Positions 1 to 6,694 of a stretch of 6,694 bases of DNA are shown here, piece by piece. The notes beneath the pieces are model-generated. The model was not told the origin of the DNA. It did no database searches and was given only the letters and a program-made list of their open reading frames with translations. Source of the DNA: Sphingomonadales bacterium (GTDB taxonomy: Bacteria; Bacteroidota; Bacteroidia; UBA7662); NCBI GenBank assembly GCA_016872125.1, contig VHBD01000084.1:1-6694 (forward strand), in the 5' to 3' direction. Both the position numbers and the translations under genes were made by a program. How positions within the stretch are numbered: the stretch's first letter is position 1; each line of letters opens with the position of its first letter.

Positions 1-1115
1 TGGATGACAAGGTACAGGTGGTGGTGATCGATTTCGACGACGAGCGCAAGCGTATTAGCCTTGGCATGAAGCAATTAACGGCTCATCCATGGGAGACCGC
101 TACGGCCAATCTGGAATCCGGTTCCATCATTGAAGGAAAAGTAGTGACTGTCGCCGACTATGGCGCTTTCTTGGAAATTGCTCCAGGCGTTGAAGGTCTT
201 GTTCACGTTTCCGAAATGAGCTGGTCACAGCATTTGCGGAATCCACAGGATTTCATCAAACAGGGCGAAACCGTCAAGGCCGTTATTTTGTCCATCGACA
301 AAGAGGAAAGGAAAATGTCCTTGGGGATCAAGCAACTCACCCCGGATCCATGGATCACCATTCGTGAGAAATTCCCTGTCGGTACCCGTTTGACGGGCCG
401 TGTTCGTAACCTCACCAACTTCGGTCTATTTGTAGAATTGGGCGAAGGGGTGGACGGTCTCGTACACGTTAGCGATTTGTCTTGGATCAAGAAAATCAAC
501 CACCCCTCAGAATTTGTGAAGAAGGATCAGATGTTGGATGTGATTGTCTTGGATATCGATACCGAAGCACGCCGTTTGAGCCTGGGACACAAACAGATTG
601 AAGAAAATCCTTGGGATACCTTTTCCACGATTTTCTTCGAGAATTCTGTACACCAAGGCACCATGGTCAGCATAGATGAAAAGGGCGGAATGGTTCAATT
701 CGCCTACGGCGTTGAAGCCTTTGTTCCGAAGAAGCAATTGCAAAAAGCGGATGGTAAGGCCCTGCGTTTGGAAGACAAAGCTGATTTCAAAATCATGGAG
801 TTCAACAAGGAGAATCGCAGAATCGTTGCATCCCATGCCAGGACTTGGCAGGAAGCCAAAGACAAAGAGCGTTCCGGAGAGGAGCAGGAAGTAGCCAAAT
901 ACCAGGCCAAGTCCAAGCAAGACTCTTCCAACGATTCAGGAATCATGGGTGAACTGAGTGCGCTTTCCGATCTGCGCGAACAAATCCTTGCCGGTGAACA
1001 AAAGGCAGCACAGGATGCCGTGGACAAATTGGATAAACCAAGTGAAGCGGCTTCAGTACCTGAGTCTCAAGCTGAGGCCGATACAGCAGCCTCGGATTCG
1101 GAAACCAACGCCTAA
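1..1115 (+). CDS. rpsA: 30S ribosomal protein S1, C-terminal part (5' end outside window)
   Basis: S1 is the large RNA-binding protein of the 30S subunit that captures mRNA for translation initiation. The reading frame is open from the left edge (first whole codon at position 3) to TAA at 1113-1115, giving 370 visible residues. Numbering from that codon, residues 1-25 are the last strands of one S1 (OB-fold) domain. Residues 41-112 and 125-199 are two typical S1 domains, with YGAFLEI...GLVHVSEMSW and FGLFVEL...GLVHVSDLSW. Residues 212-277 are a degenerate fourth domain that lacks the HVS motif. Each domain is joined by a linker containing PW (HPWET, DPWIT, NPWDT). The tail (278-370) is charged and carries GELSALSDLREQI at 316-328, which resembles the end of Bacteroidota S1, then an acidic, alanine-rich extension. 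Bacterial S1 usually has up to six domains, so about half is missing to the left. The GTG at 18 is internal to a domain and is not the true start. Confidence 0.96.
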   Translation, partial: DDKVQVVVIDFDDERKRISLGMKQLTAHPWETATANLESGSIIEGKVVTVADYGAFLEIAPGVEGLVHVSEMSWSQHLRNPQDFIKQGETVKAVILSIDKEERKMSLGIKQLTPDPWITIREKFPVGTRLTGRVRNLTNFGLFVELGEGVDGLVHVSDLSWIKKINHPSEFVKKDQMLDVIVLDIDTEARRLSLGHKQIEENPWDTFSTIFFENSVHQGTMVSIDEKGGMVQFAYGVEAFVPKKQLQKADGKALRLEDKADFKIMEFNKENRRIVASHARTWQEAKDKERSGEEQEVAKYQAKSKQDSSNDSGIMGELSALSDLREQILAGEQKAAQDAVDKLDKPSEAASVPESQAEADTAASDSETNA

Positions 1116-1133
1116 CTACGTTGGTTCTCCGAG
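1097..1133 (+). other. Imperfect inverted repeat / RNA hairpin enclosing the rpsA stop codon
   Basis: Bases 1103-1110 (AACCAACG) pair perfectly with 1119-1126 (CGTTGGTT). After one bulged C at 1127, bases 1098-1102 (TCGGA) pair with 1128-1132 (TCCGA), and T1097 can form a wobble with G1133. This gives 13 Watson-Crick pairs around an eight-base loop (1111-1118) that contains the TAA stop of rpsA. There is no T-run after the stem, so it is not a standard intrinsic terminator. It may protect the 3' end of the mRNA, be a worn terminator, or be chance. The pairing is read directly from the sequence; any role is inference. Confidence 0.6.
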
Positions 1134-1172
1134 CAAGGCCATCTTCAACGAAGGCACCTACGGGCCACCCCC

Positions 1173-1200
1173 AAAACCCTCGTCATTGACGGGGGTTTTT
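1173..1200. terminator. Rho-independent terminator, probably bidirectional, between rpsA and tamB
   Basis: Bases 1173-1184 (AAAACCCTCGTC) pair with 1188-1199 (GACGGGGGTTTT) over 12 base pairs, including one G-T wobble, around the three-base loop ATT. On the plus strand the stem runs into five Ts (1196-1200), a good terminator for rpsA, 57 bases after its stop. On the minus strand the A-run at 1173-1176 gives four Us after the stem, so it can also act for tamB, though the following bases are G-rich. The tamB stop codon (1183-1185) lies inside this hairpin. Confidence 0.85.
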
Positions 1201-4200
1201 GCGTAGTAGCTCACTCCACCGATTAAAATTCCTGTTATAGGACAGGCCGATACCCTGACGGTAGTTGAGGTTTTGGCTTTGGTTGAAGAGAATGCGATCA
1301 TCAGGGCGATTGAATGCCTTGGCGCGTACGGTTCCGCTGGGGTTAATGAGGTACTCCACGTTGATTTCACCGGCCATATTCCTGGAGTTGACTTGGAGGC
1401 TGTTTCCCATGGCCAAGTTTCCATCAATCACCAATCGGTTTCCGAACAAGCTGGTGTTCAATGCCACATTAAGGTCTCTTCGGGTGCTATCCGCAACAGA
1501 ATTGGCATTGTTCCCTGAGTTTAAAATGCCGGTGCCCAAATCCCCACGGTAATTAATTCCAAAATTCAAGCCTCCTCCGAGTGAGTTGTTAAGCAAGTTG
1601 CTGAGTCTCGTCGTCAGCATTTCGGTGACCGAATTAAAGGCGGTGGCTCCGGTCGAAATCCCCAGGTAGGCGGAATTTAAATTTTCGGAGGGGATGAATT
1701 GTCCGGAAACCAATAATCCCAGGACTTGGCTGTTTAACTCTTGCTCATTGTTGTTGATGCGGGTAATTTGTTGGACCAAAATATCATTAGGATTATTGTT
1801 ATTGACCGTAGGCAAATTGAGACGGAATTTAACGCCAGGTTGGAGTATGGGTCCTGTAAGGTCCAAATAGGTTTCTATAGGCAATATATTTCGGTTATCG
1901 TTCTGGCCGGTTAAATTGCTTCCTAGCAGGTTTCGAATGGAGGCTCTTTGCTTGTAAACGGCCTCAATTTGCATATTCCCTGCATAAGGATCTCCATTCC
2001 AGTCGATTCGACCACCTTTCTTGATCTCAAAATTTTTGTTGACCAGATTCACCAAGTTGAAGGAATAATTGCCTTGCTCAAAAACATAATTGCCGGTCAG
2101 AGCAAGATTCCCTTCTCTGGAGAGGGTTAAATTCAGGTTCCCATGGCCTGTTCCTTTGATTTGGTCCCCAAATCGGCGATCCAGCAGAAGGCTTACCTCG
2201 GATTCAGGGGTCAAAATGAGTCCTAAGTTGAACTCCAGACCTCCTATAGCGACCGTTTGTTCGTTGGTGATTGGAGTAGCCAGGGGAGTTTTCCCGATAG
2301 GCTGTTTAAACCGAATAAAATCATAGGTATTTTCCTCGCTAAGGTCATCCAAAGGAATAATGAGGCGACTTCCCTTGACGGCTTCAGCGGAGACTTGAAT
2401 TTGGGTTGATCGTTCATCTCCAGAAATCGACCCGCTTCCGTTTATTCGACCGATCCCATGGTAATAGTCCTCATTCATCAAGCGAGGTTCATTGAGCACC
2501 AAAAGGCTTTTGGCATTGTCCATCTGAAATCGGTAGCCCCAATTTCTGAATCCTTGGTGGGTGACTAAACCTGATATTTTGGCCCGTCCTCGGTCTTGGT
2601 CAAAAATTTCGTTGTTTTCGAAGACAAATTGGTTGGGTTCAACACGGACGTCACCCGAAATTCGGTACGTGTTTTTGAGAAAGGGAACACGAAGGTGACC
2701 CTCATTCAAGGCCATCGCGCCTTTCATCCGGGGTTTCTCGAGACTGCCTGCGATTTGAATTTCGGCATCCGCTTCACCACGGATGCTATCCAGATTGGGC
2801 AACAAAACCAATTCCAACAATTGAAGAGGTGCACCCTTTAATTTAATCTGTAGATCACAGGGTATGCTTTTAACGTTGGTTTGCAACCACCCGGTTACGG
2901 AAGCAGGCCTTTTGGATTGCTTATTCAAGTGGGCATTCAGCACGAGCCGATTGGTCAAGGGAATAAAGGAAGACTGCACGCTTAAGTCCCCTAGCACAAT
3001 GCTATCCAATTGAAGACTGGGGATTCTCAGGTCTCCGGTGATATTGGGTTGATTCAAAATTCCATCTCCGGTAATTTGACCGTTAATGTTGCCTTGGAGT
3101 AGGCGATTGCGTTGGCCCGCTGCGGCCATGACTTGGGGGAGTCCTAAATTGGAGATTTCCAACTTAATCTTATCTCCGGGTTTGTTCGAAATCAAACCAT
3201 TCAGCATGAGTTTGGAGACGCCATGCCTAAGGGTAATGGAATCCAAATCCCAGACGTCACCGTATTTTCGGATAAGACCGCCCTCGGCAGAGGTCCAAAG
3301 TTGATTCGCAATATTGGCCCTGAGGGTATCGATTCCCAAAGTCCATTGAGCGTTGGCACCGGTCAGTGATCCGTGAAAAAGAGAGGATTGTTGGCTCGAA
3401 GGGTCAGTCCCGACGAGACGAAGTGTTGAGCTTAGACGATCACGTATCTGTTGGTAATTGACTTGTTGAAAAAGGATGGCTTCGTCCTTCCCAAGGCTGT
3501 CCAATTGTCCTCGAACCAACATGGTGTTCCCCAGGTATTCGGTTCGAATGGATATATTGCGGGCAGCCCAATCTTGCCAACTTGCCGATCCAATATCTAC
3601 TCGAATTCCCCGGTTCCAATAGGGAACAGAGCCCGTCATTGGCAAGGACCAGTTCAGGCTTCCTTTCAATTGAGCGCATTGAATGGGGGGGGCTTGAGTG
3701 AAAAAGGGTAGGTAATCGCCGAGCTTGTTGATTTTGATGTAGGCGCGAAACGGAATTTCTTGGAAGCTGTACCCGGTATCCCCCAATAGGAAATTGGTGA
3801 CTTGTTCAAGGGCCTGGGGGACATGTTCGAATTTGCGGAGCCCCGTGGTATGGATGCTGTCCTCGTTGAGGGTAATTTGGATCGCCTGGCCAGGGCTTTG
3901 ACGGTTTAATTTTAGACGAGCGTTCCGAATTTCCAGGCTTTTTTGGTCACAGACCAATGCCCCATCTGCCAGTTCAATTTGGGTGAAGTCGCTGGAATCT
4001 CTAATGCTGAATTCTCCCAACGCACGGATGGGCCCGCAAAGTTCAGGAATCGAAGGAAATTGAAAATCCAGCTTCCCATGGCCAACCACGGTAACGGGTT
4101 TTCCGTTTTGGAGCAGGGCGGTCCAGTCGGATTCAATTTGATGCAAGGAATCCAGCAAGTTGACTCGGCAGCCAAGGCTGTTGTTATACCATTGCAGACG

Positions 4201-5661
4201 GGCATTCAGATTGCTGAATTTTTCTTTTTCCCAAATTATGTTATCTGATTGAATATCAACATTAAATCTATTTTGACCTTGAAGAGACCATTGCGCCACC
4301 GTCGGCCCAAGGCTGATGGCTTGGGGGAGTGGGTAGGAATTTACTTGTGCTGATCCAGCCCAAATATTGGTGGAATTCTGCTTTTGTGCCAAGATCTGAA
4401 CTTGGCTGTTCCCACAGCTTATTTCGGCTTCAGCCTTGAGACCGAAGGAACCTTGACGAATTTGTCCTTGAAGGGACCAGGTCCTGGAATCAGGTAGATA
4501 AGGCAGCAATGTATGAATTTGAATGGCCTTGGCGGCTGGCTTCAACGGTGCAACCCAATTCTCTTGGATCCTCTGAAGGACGGGTGCCCACTGGGAATGG
4601 GCCACCAAGGACCACGAGAGCCAGAGCAAGGTATCGGTGACTCCGGGTGGGTACGGCGTGGCCTTTGGGGGGATTTGGGCCTGCCACTGTCCGGAGGATT
4701 GCAAGGCTATTCCATTCGCAACGTTTCCCGTCAATCCGGACCACGTCACAAGGCCACCGTTCCATTCCAGGATGGGGCAATGAAGGGTCCATGCTGGCCA
4801 AGGGTTGGAAGCCCTTAACCATCGATTCAAATGACCTTCGACCATTCGAATGCGTGCACTGCTCGCAACAATCGAATTGGCGGAATTCACCTCCAATGAA
4901 GGGATCTGCAATTCAAGTTCCGGATGGTCCAAATGGATACGACTTGCAAGGACCTTGCCGTTGGGCCAACCGATCAAGGAGCCTTTACCTGAGAATGGAA
5001 TCGGGGTGCTTGCGAGTACATGCTGGAAGGAGACCTGCACTTGCCAACGATCCGGCCTAATTTTTAGGCGGGTCAAGGCGAGATTCGTTGTTCTTCGTGG
5101 GCTGAATCCGCCCAAGTCGGGATAGCCTGAAATCTGCCAATTGATTTTCCGTAACAAAACACGATTCAAAGAAAGCCCGTTATTCTGCCGTCCTCGGTTT
5201 GGTGATTTGGGGATGCTTTGCCAAAAGCATTCCCAATTGCTTTGGCTCAAGGTGGGCTTGGTCCCCAAGGTTGTGGCCATTTTCTGAGGATGGATGAACA
5301 CCGTGGCATCTTCTACCACGATCGAGTGAATTTGAATAGACCTTCGAAGCGGGTTAATGGCTCGCCAAGCCAAGTCGATTTGGCTTATGGTCAACAAGGT
5401 GTCGTTGTGGCAACCCATAACTTGAATGCTGTTTAATCTGAGGCCGTTCCAACCTAAATCAAAACTCCCAAAACGAACCTCAGTACCGATTTGCGATGCA
5501 AGGCTTTGGCTGACCATTTTCAAAACCCATGTTTGACCGAACCTTGTCCCCACCAAGACCGTTAACGATCCAACCGCCAGGACCAAGATCAAGCCCAATG
5601 CAAGGCCAAGGCCCCGTATGGCTTGGCGAACATGAAGTTGTCGAGGGGTATTGGAATTCAT
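1183..5661 (-). CDS. tamB: Translocation and assembly module protein TamB (DUF490 family)
   Basis: This is a complete gene of 1492 codons. TamB-type proteins are anchored in the inner membrane and span the periplasm as a long beta-sheet groove. In Proteobacteria they work with the outer-membrane protein TamA in outer-membrane protein assembly, and the wider AsmA-like family moves phospholipids to the outer membrane. Visible features are a positively charged N-terminus, one membrane segment at about residues 15-38 (LGLALGLILVLAVGSLTVLV), an AsmA-like start (GTEVRFGSFDLGWNGLRL, about 59-76), a long middle of alternating beta-type sequence, and the C-terminal TamB/DUF490 domain from about 980 to 1475. 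Diagnostic blocks include TYDFIRF (about 1112-1118) and KGGRIDWNGDPY (1215-1226). Length is normal for Bacteroidota TamB. The ATG at 5659-5661 is the furthest upstream possible start, because an in-frame TAA lies two codons before it; no clear Shine-Dalgarno is seen. It is convergent with rpsA and divergent from tsaD. No tamA-like gene is adjacent. Confidence 0.93.
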   Translation of the reverse strand: MNSNTPRQLHVRQAIRGLGLALGLILVLAVGSLTVLVGTRFGQTWVLKMVSQSLASQIGTEVRFGSFDLGWNGLRLNSIQVMGCHNDTLLTISQIDLAWRAINPLRRSIQIHSIVVEDATVFIHPQKMATTLGTKPTLSQSNWECFWQSIPKSPNRGRQNNGLSLNRVLLRKINWQISGYPDLGGFSPRRTTNLALTRLKIRPDRWQVQVSFQHVLASTPIPFSGKGSLIGWPNGKVLASRIHLDHPELELQIPSLEVNSANSIVASSARIRMVEGHLNRWLRASNPWPAWTLHCPILEWNGGLVTWSGLTGNVANGIALQSSGQWQAQIPPKATPYPPGVTDTLLWLSWSLVAHSQWAPVLQRIQENWVAPLKPAAKAIQIHTLLPYLPDSRTWSLQGQIRQGSFGLKAEAEISCGNSQVQILAQKQNSTNIWAGSAQVNSYPLPQAISLGPTVAQWSLQGQNRFNVDIQSDNIIWEKEKFSNLNARLQWYNNSLGCRVNLLDSLHQIESDWTALLQNGKPVTVVGHGKLDFQFPSIPELCGPIRALGEFSIRDSSDFTQIELADGALVCDQKSLEIRNARLKLNRQSPGQAIQITLNEDSIHTTGLRKFEHVPQALEQVTNFLLGDTGYSFQEIPFRAYIKINKLGDYLPFFTQAPPIQCAQLKGSLNWSLPMTGSVPYWNRGIRVDIGSASWQDWAARNISIRTEYLGNTMLVRGQLDSLGKDEAILFQQVNYQQIRDRLSSTLRLVGTDPSSQQSSLFHGSLTGANAQWTLGIDTLRANIANQLWTSAEGGLIRKYGDVWDLDSITLRHGVSKLMLNGLISNKPGDKIKLEISNLGLPQVMAAAGQRNRLLQGNINGQITGDGILNQPNITGDLRIPSLQLDSIVLGDLSVQSSFIPLTNRLVLNAHLNKQSKRPASVTGWLQTNVKSIPCDLQIKLKGAPLQLLELVLLPNLDSIRGEADAEIQIAGSLEKPRMKGAMALNEGHLRVPFLKNTYRISGDVRVEPNQFVFENNEIFDQDRGRAKISGLVTHQGFRNWGYRFQMDNAKSLLVLNEPRLMNEDYYHGIGRINGSGSISGDERSTQIQVSAEAVKGSRLIIPLDDLSEENTYDFIRFKQPIGKTPLATPITNEQTVAIGGLEFNLGLILTPESEVSLLLDRRFGDQIKGTGHGNLNLTLSREGNLALTGNYVFEQGNYSFNLVNLVNKNFEIKKGGRIDWNGDPYAGNMQIEAVYKQRASIRNLLGSNLTGQNDNRNILPIETYLDLTGPILQPGVKFRLNLPTVNNNNPNDILVQQITRINNNEQELNSQVLGLLVSGQFIPSENLNSAYLGISTGATAFNSVTEMLTTRLSNLLNNSLGGGLNFGINYRGDLGTGILNSGNNANSVADSTRRDLNVALNTSLFGNRLVIDGNLAMGNSLQVNSRNMAGEINVEYLINPSGTVRAKAFNRPDDRILFNQSQNLNYRQGIGLSYNRNFNRWSELLRKNPRQ
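3685..3692 (-). repeat. Homopolymer of eight Cs (coding strand) inside tamB
   Basis: The plus strand has eight consecutive Gs, which read as eight Cs in tamB and encode the Ala-Pro-Pro at residues 657-659. The frame is intact across the run in this assembly. A gain or loss of one base would shift the frame less than halfway through the protein and remove the DUF490 domain. Confidence 0.9.
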
Positions 5662-5755
5662 TGGTTATCCAATGGATGGGAAAGGGATTCGTTTTTGTAA
5701 TGAATTTGGCGTAAAGCTATGGAATATAGGCCATTTTTGCAGGAATACGTTTCCA
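5662..5755. promoter_or_regulatory. Divergent intergenic region carrying the tamB and tsaD promoters
   Basis: These 94 bases separate the ATG of tamB (minus) from the ATG of tsaD (plus), so at least the immediate leaders and probably both promoters sit here or just inside the opposing gene. Before tsaD there is AGGAA at 5741-5745, ten bases before the ATG, a possible but distant ribosome binding site. Before tamB only a weak GGAT is seen, which is common in Bacteroidota, where Shine-Dalgarno use is low. I could not find a convincing minus-strand promoter: TAGCTTTA at 5719-5712 resembles the -7 box but has no suitably placed TTG. Confidence 0.6.
5705..5739 (+). promoter_or_regulatory. Candidate Bacteroidota-type promoter for tsaD
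   Basis: TTTG at 5705-5708 could serve as the -33 element and CATTTTTG at 5732-5739 as the -7 element. The latter matches the Bacteroidota consensus TAnnTTTG at five of six fixed positions. The gap of 23 bases is at the upper end of the known range for this phylum. Transcription would then start only about ten bases before the tsaD ATG, a very short leader. This is a weak match in AT-rich sequence. Confidence 0.25.
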
Positions 5756-6694
5756 ATGATCCTCGCCATCGAAAGTTCTTGCGACGATAGCTCCGTGGCT
5801 TTGCTGAAGGGCCATCGGTTGATTGGTTTGAAACAATCGGGGCAGGAAGAGCATCAGCGTTTCGGAGGCGTGGTTCCGGAGTTGGCATCAAGGGCACATC
5901 AGGAGTGGTTATCTTTGATTATCAAGGATTTGATTCACGATACCTCAACCTCTTGGTCCGATGTGGAGGCCATTGCCTATACCCAAGGCCCTGGCTTGAT
6001 GGGCTCCTTGATGGTGGGATCTGCCGTCGCCAAAGGTTTGGCTCTTACGCTGGATATCCCCTTGATAGGGGTCAATCATTTGCATGGTCATTTGGTCTCG
6101 CATTTTGTGGAATATGAACCGGAGGGGATATTTCCCATGCTATCCTTAACGGTTTCCGGGGGCCATACGCATTTGGTGTGGATGGAATCATGGTTGGAAG
6201 GCAGGATGCTTTGCGAAACCCTGGACGATGCTGCCGGGGAGGCCTTCGACAAATGCGCCAAAATGTTGGGGCTGCCTTACCCTGGCGGGCCGGTTTTGGA
6301 CCGCTTGGCAAGGGAGGGCAATCCTGGAGCTTATACCTGGCCTATCCCTCAATTAGAAAATGAAGCATACAGCTTTAGTGGATTGAAAACAAGTGTTTTG
6401 TATTATTTAGCCAAGCACAAACCTGACCTTGATGACCGCCAAGATTCTGCCCTGAGGGATCTCTGTGCCTCCATACAGTCCACGGTGGTCGAGGTGCTTA
6501 TGAGGCCGGTCGTTCATCATGCGGGCCTTAGGAAGCCACGAAGCCTGGGTCTTGCGGGTGGTGTCGCAGCCAACTCCTTGCTTCGCTCTCGCTTCTTGGC
6601 ATTGGGCGAGCAATTGGGATGCCAAGTGCATATCCCGCCCATGAGCTGGTGTACCGATAATGCGGCCATGATCGCGGCATCGGCGCGCATCCTT
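5756..6694 (+). CDS. tsaD: tRNA N6-adenosine threonylcarbamoyltransferase TsaD (3' end outside window)
   Basis: TsaD, with TsaB and TsaE, transfers the threonylcarbamoyl group from threonylcarbamoyl-AMP to A37 of tRNAs that read ANN codons, making t6A in the cytoplasm. The frame is open from ATG 5756-5758 to the window edge (313 residues); the family is usually about 335-345, so roughly 25-30 residues are missing. The start fits the family: the protein opens MILAIESSCDD directly on the first ASKHA strand and phosphate motif. Other family motifs are FGGVVPELASRAH (36-48), TQGPGLMGSL (76-85), NHLHGH (107-112) with metal ligands H108 and H112, SGGHTHL (134-140), DAAGEAFDK (158-166), the nucleotide-binding AGGVAANS (267-274) and TDNAAM (300-305) with the third metal ligand D301. 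These are the positions expected from E. coli TsaD (H111, H115, D300). All key residues are present, so the enzyme should be active. Confidence 0.96.
   Translation, partial: MILAIESSCDDSSVALLKGHRLIGLKQSGQEEHQRFGGVVPELASRAHQEWLSLIIKDLIHDTSTSWSDVEAIAYTQGPGLMGSLMVGSAVAKGLALTLDIPLIGVNHLHGHLVSHFVEYEPEGIFPMLSLTVSGGHTHLVWMESWLEGRMLCETLDDAAGEAFDKCAKMLGLPYPGGPVLDRLAREGNPGAYTWPIPQLENEAYSFSGLKTSVLYYLAKHKPDLDDRQDSALRDLCASIQSTVVEVLMRPVVHHAGLRKPRSLGLAGGVAANSLLRSRFLALGEQLGCQVHIPPMSWCTDNAAMIAASARIL

Noticed and set aside
18..20. GTG at 18 as the start of a short S1-like protein
   Set aside because: The frame is open upstream to the window edge, and the preceding codons (DDKVQ) continue a normal S1 domain strand, so this is an internal valine of a larger gene.
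507..920. Open frame of 137 codons on the minus strand, opposite rpsA
   Set aside because: It is fully antisense to conserved S1 domains, and the hydrophobic N-terminus is the reverse reading of the charged S1 tail. The same holds for the minus-strand frames at 203-499 and 704-1027.
958..1206. Plus-strand frame of 82 codons running past the end of rpsA through the terminator
   Set aside because: It overlaps the S1 tail out of frame, runs through both hairpins and resembles no known family. The frame is open by chance.
4647..5060. Open frame of 137 codons on the plus strand, opposite tamB
   Set aside because: It lies wholly antisense to a well-supported gene, its translation has no recognisable domain and a random-looking composition rich in Trp, Cys, Arg and Gly, and no start signal is seen. 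It is a shadow of tamB codon use, as are the other plus-strand frames between 1265 and 5436.
5658..5897. Minus-strand frame of 79 codons across the tamB-tsaD gap
   Set aside because: It covers the intergenic region and the conserved N-terminus of tsaD in antisense. No family resemblance, so I treat it as a shadow.
1..6694. A new defence, mobile or secretion system
   Set aside because: I looked on both strands for nuclease, helicase, transposase, toxin, integrase and CRISPR-like signals and found none. All coding capacity is explained by rpsA, tamB and tsaD.

Overview
The window looks like ordinary chromosomal core sequence from a member of the Bacteroidota. Three protein genes fill almost all of it. 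The lineage call rests on three things: the type of ribosomal protein S1 (a C-terminal GELSALSDLREQI motif that resembles the conserved end of Bacteroidota S1), the Bacteroidota-style TamB with its KGGRIDWNGDPY block, and the tamB/tsaD neighbourhood, which I recall from Bacteroidota genomes. Genus cannot be told from this sequence.

Layout: (1) positions 1-1115, plus strand, hold the 3' part of rpsA (30S ribosomal protein S1), whose 5' end lies outside the window. (2) Positions 1097-1200 hold two RNA hairpins: one wraps the rpsA stop codon, and the second is an intrinsic terminator shaped to work in both directions. (3) Positions 1183-5661, minus strand, are a complete tamB-family gene of 1492 codons, convergent with rpsA. 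Its last codons and stop lie inside the terminator hairpin. (4) Positions 5662-5755 are a short divergent promoter region. (5) Positions 5756-6694, plus strand, are tsaD (tRNA t6A synthesis), open at the right edge with 313 codons visible. The reading frame runs off the window without a stop.

The genes do not form a pathway together. S1 acts in translation initiation, TsaD modifies tRNAs that read ANN codons, and TamB is an envelope protein for outer-membrane biogenesis and lipid transport. Their link is positional: rpsA and tamB share a terminator region, and tamB and tsaD share a divergent intergenic region. No gene-free stretch exceeds 100 bases. I saw no RNA genes, insertion sequences, CRISPR arrays, phage genes or signs of recent transfer, and no undescribed system. 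The points worth a second look are local: the overlap of a terminator with the end of tamB, the hairpin around the rpsA stop, and an eight-base homopolymer inside tamB.
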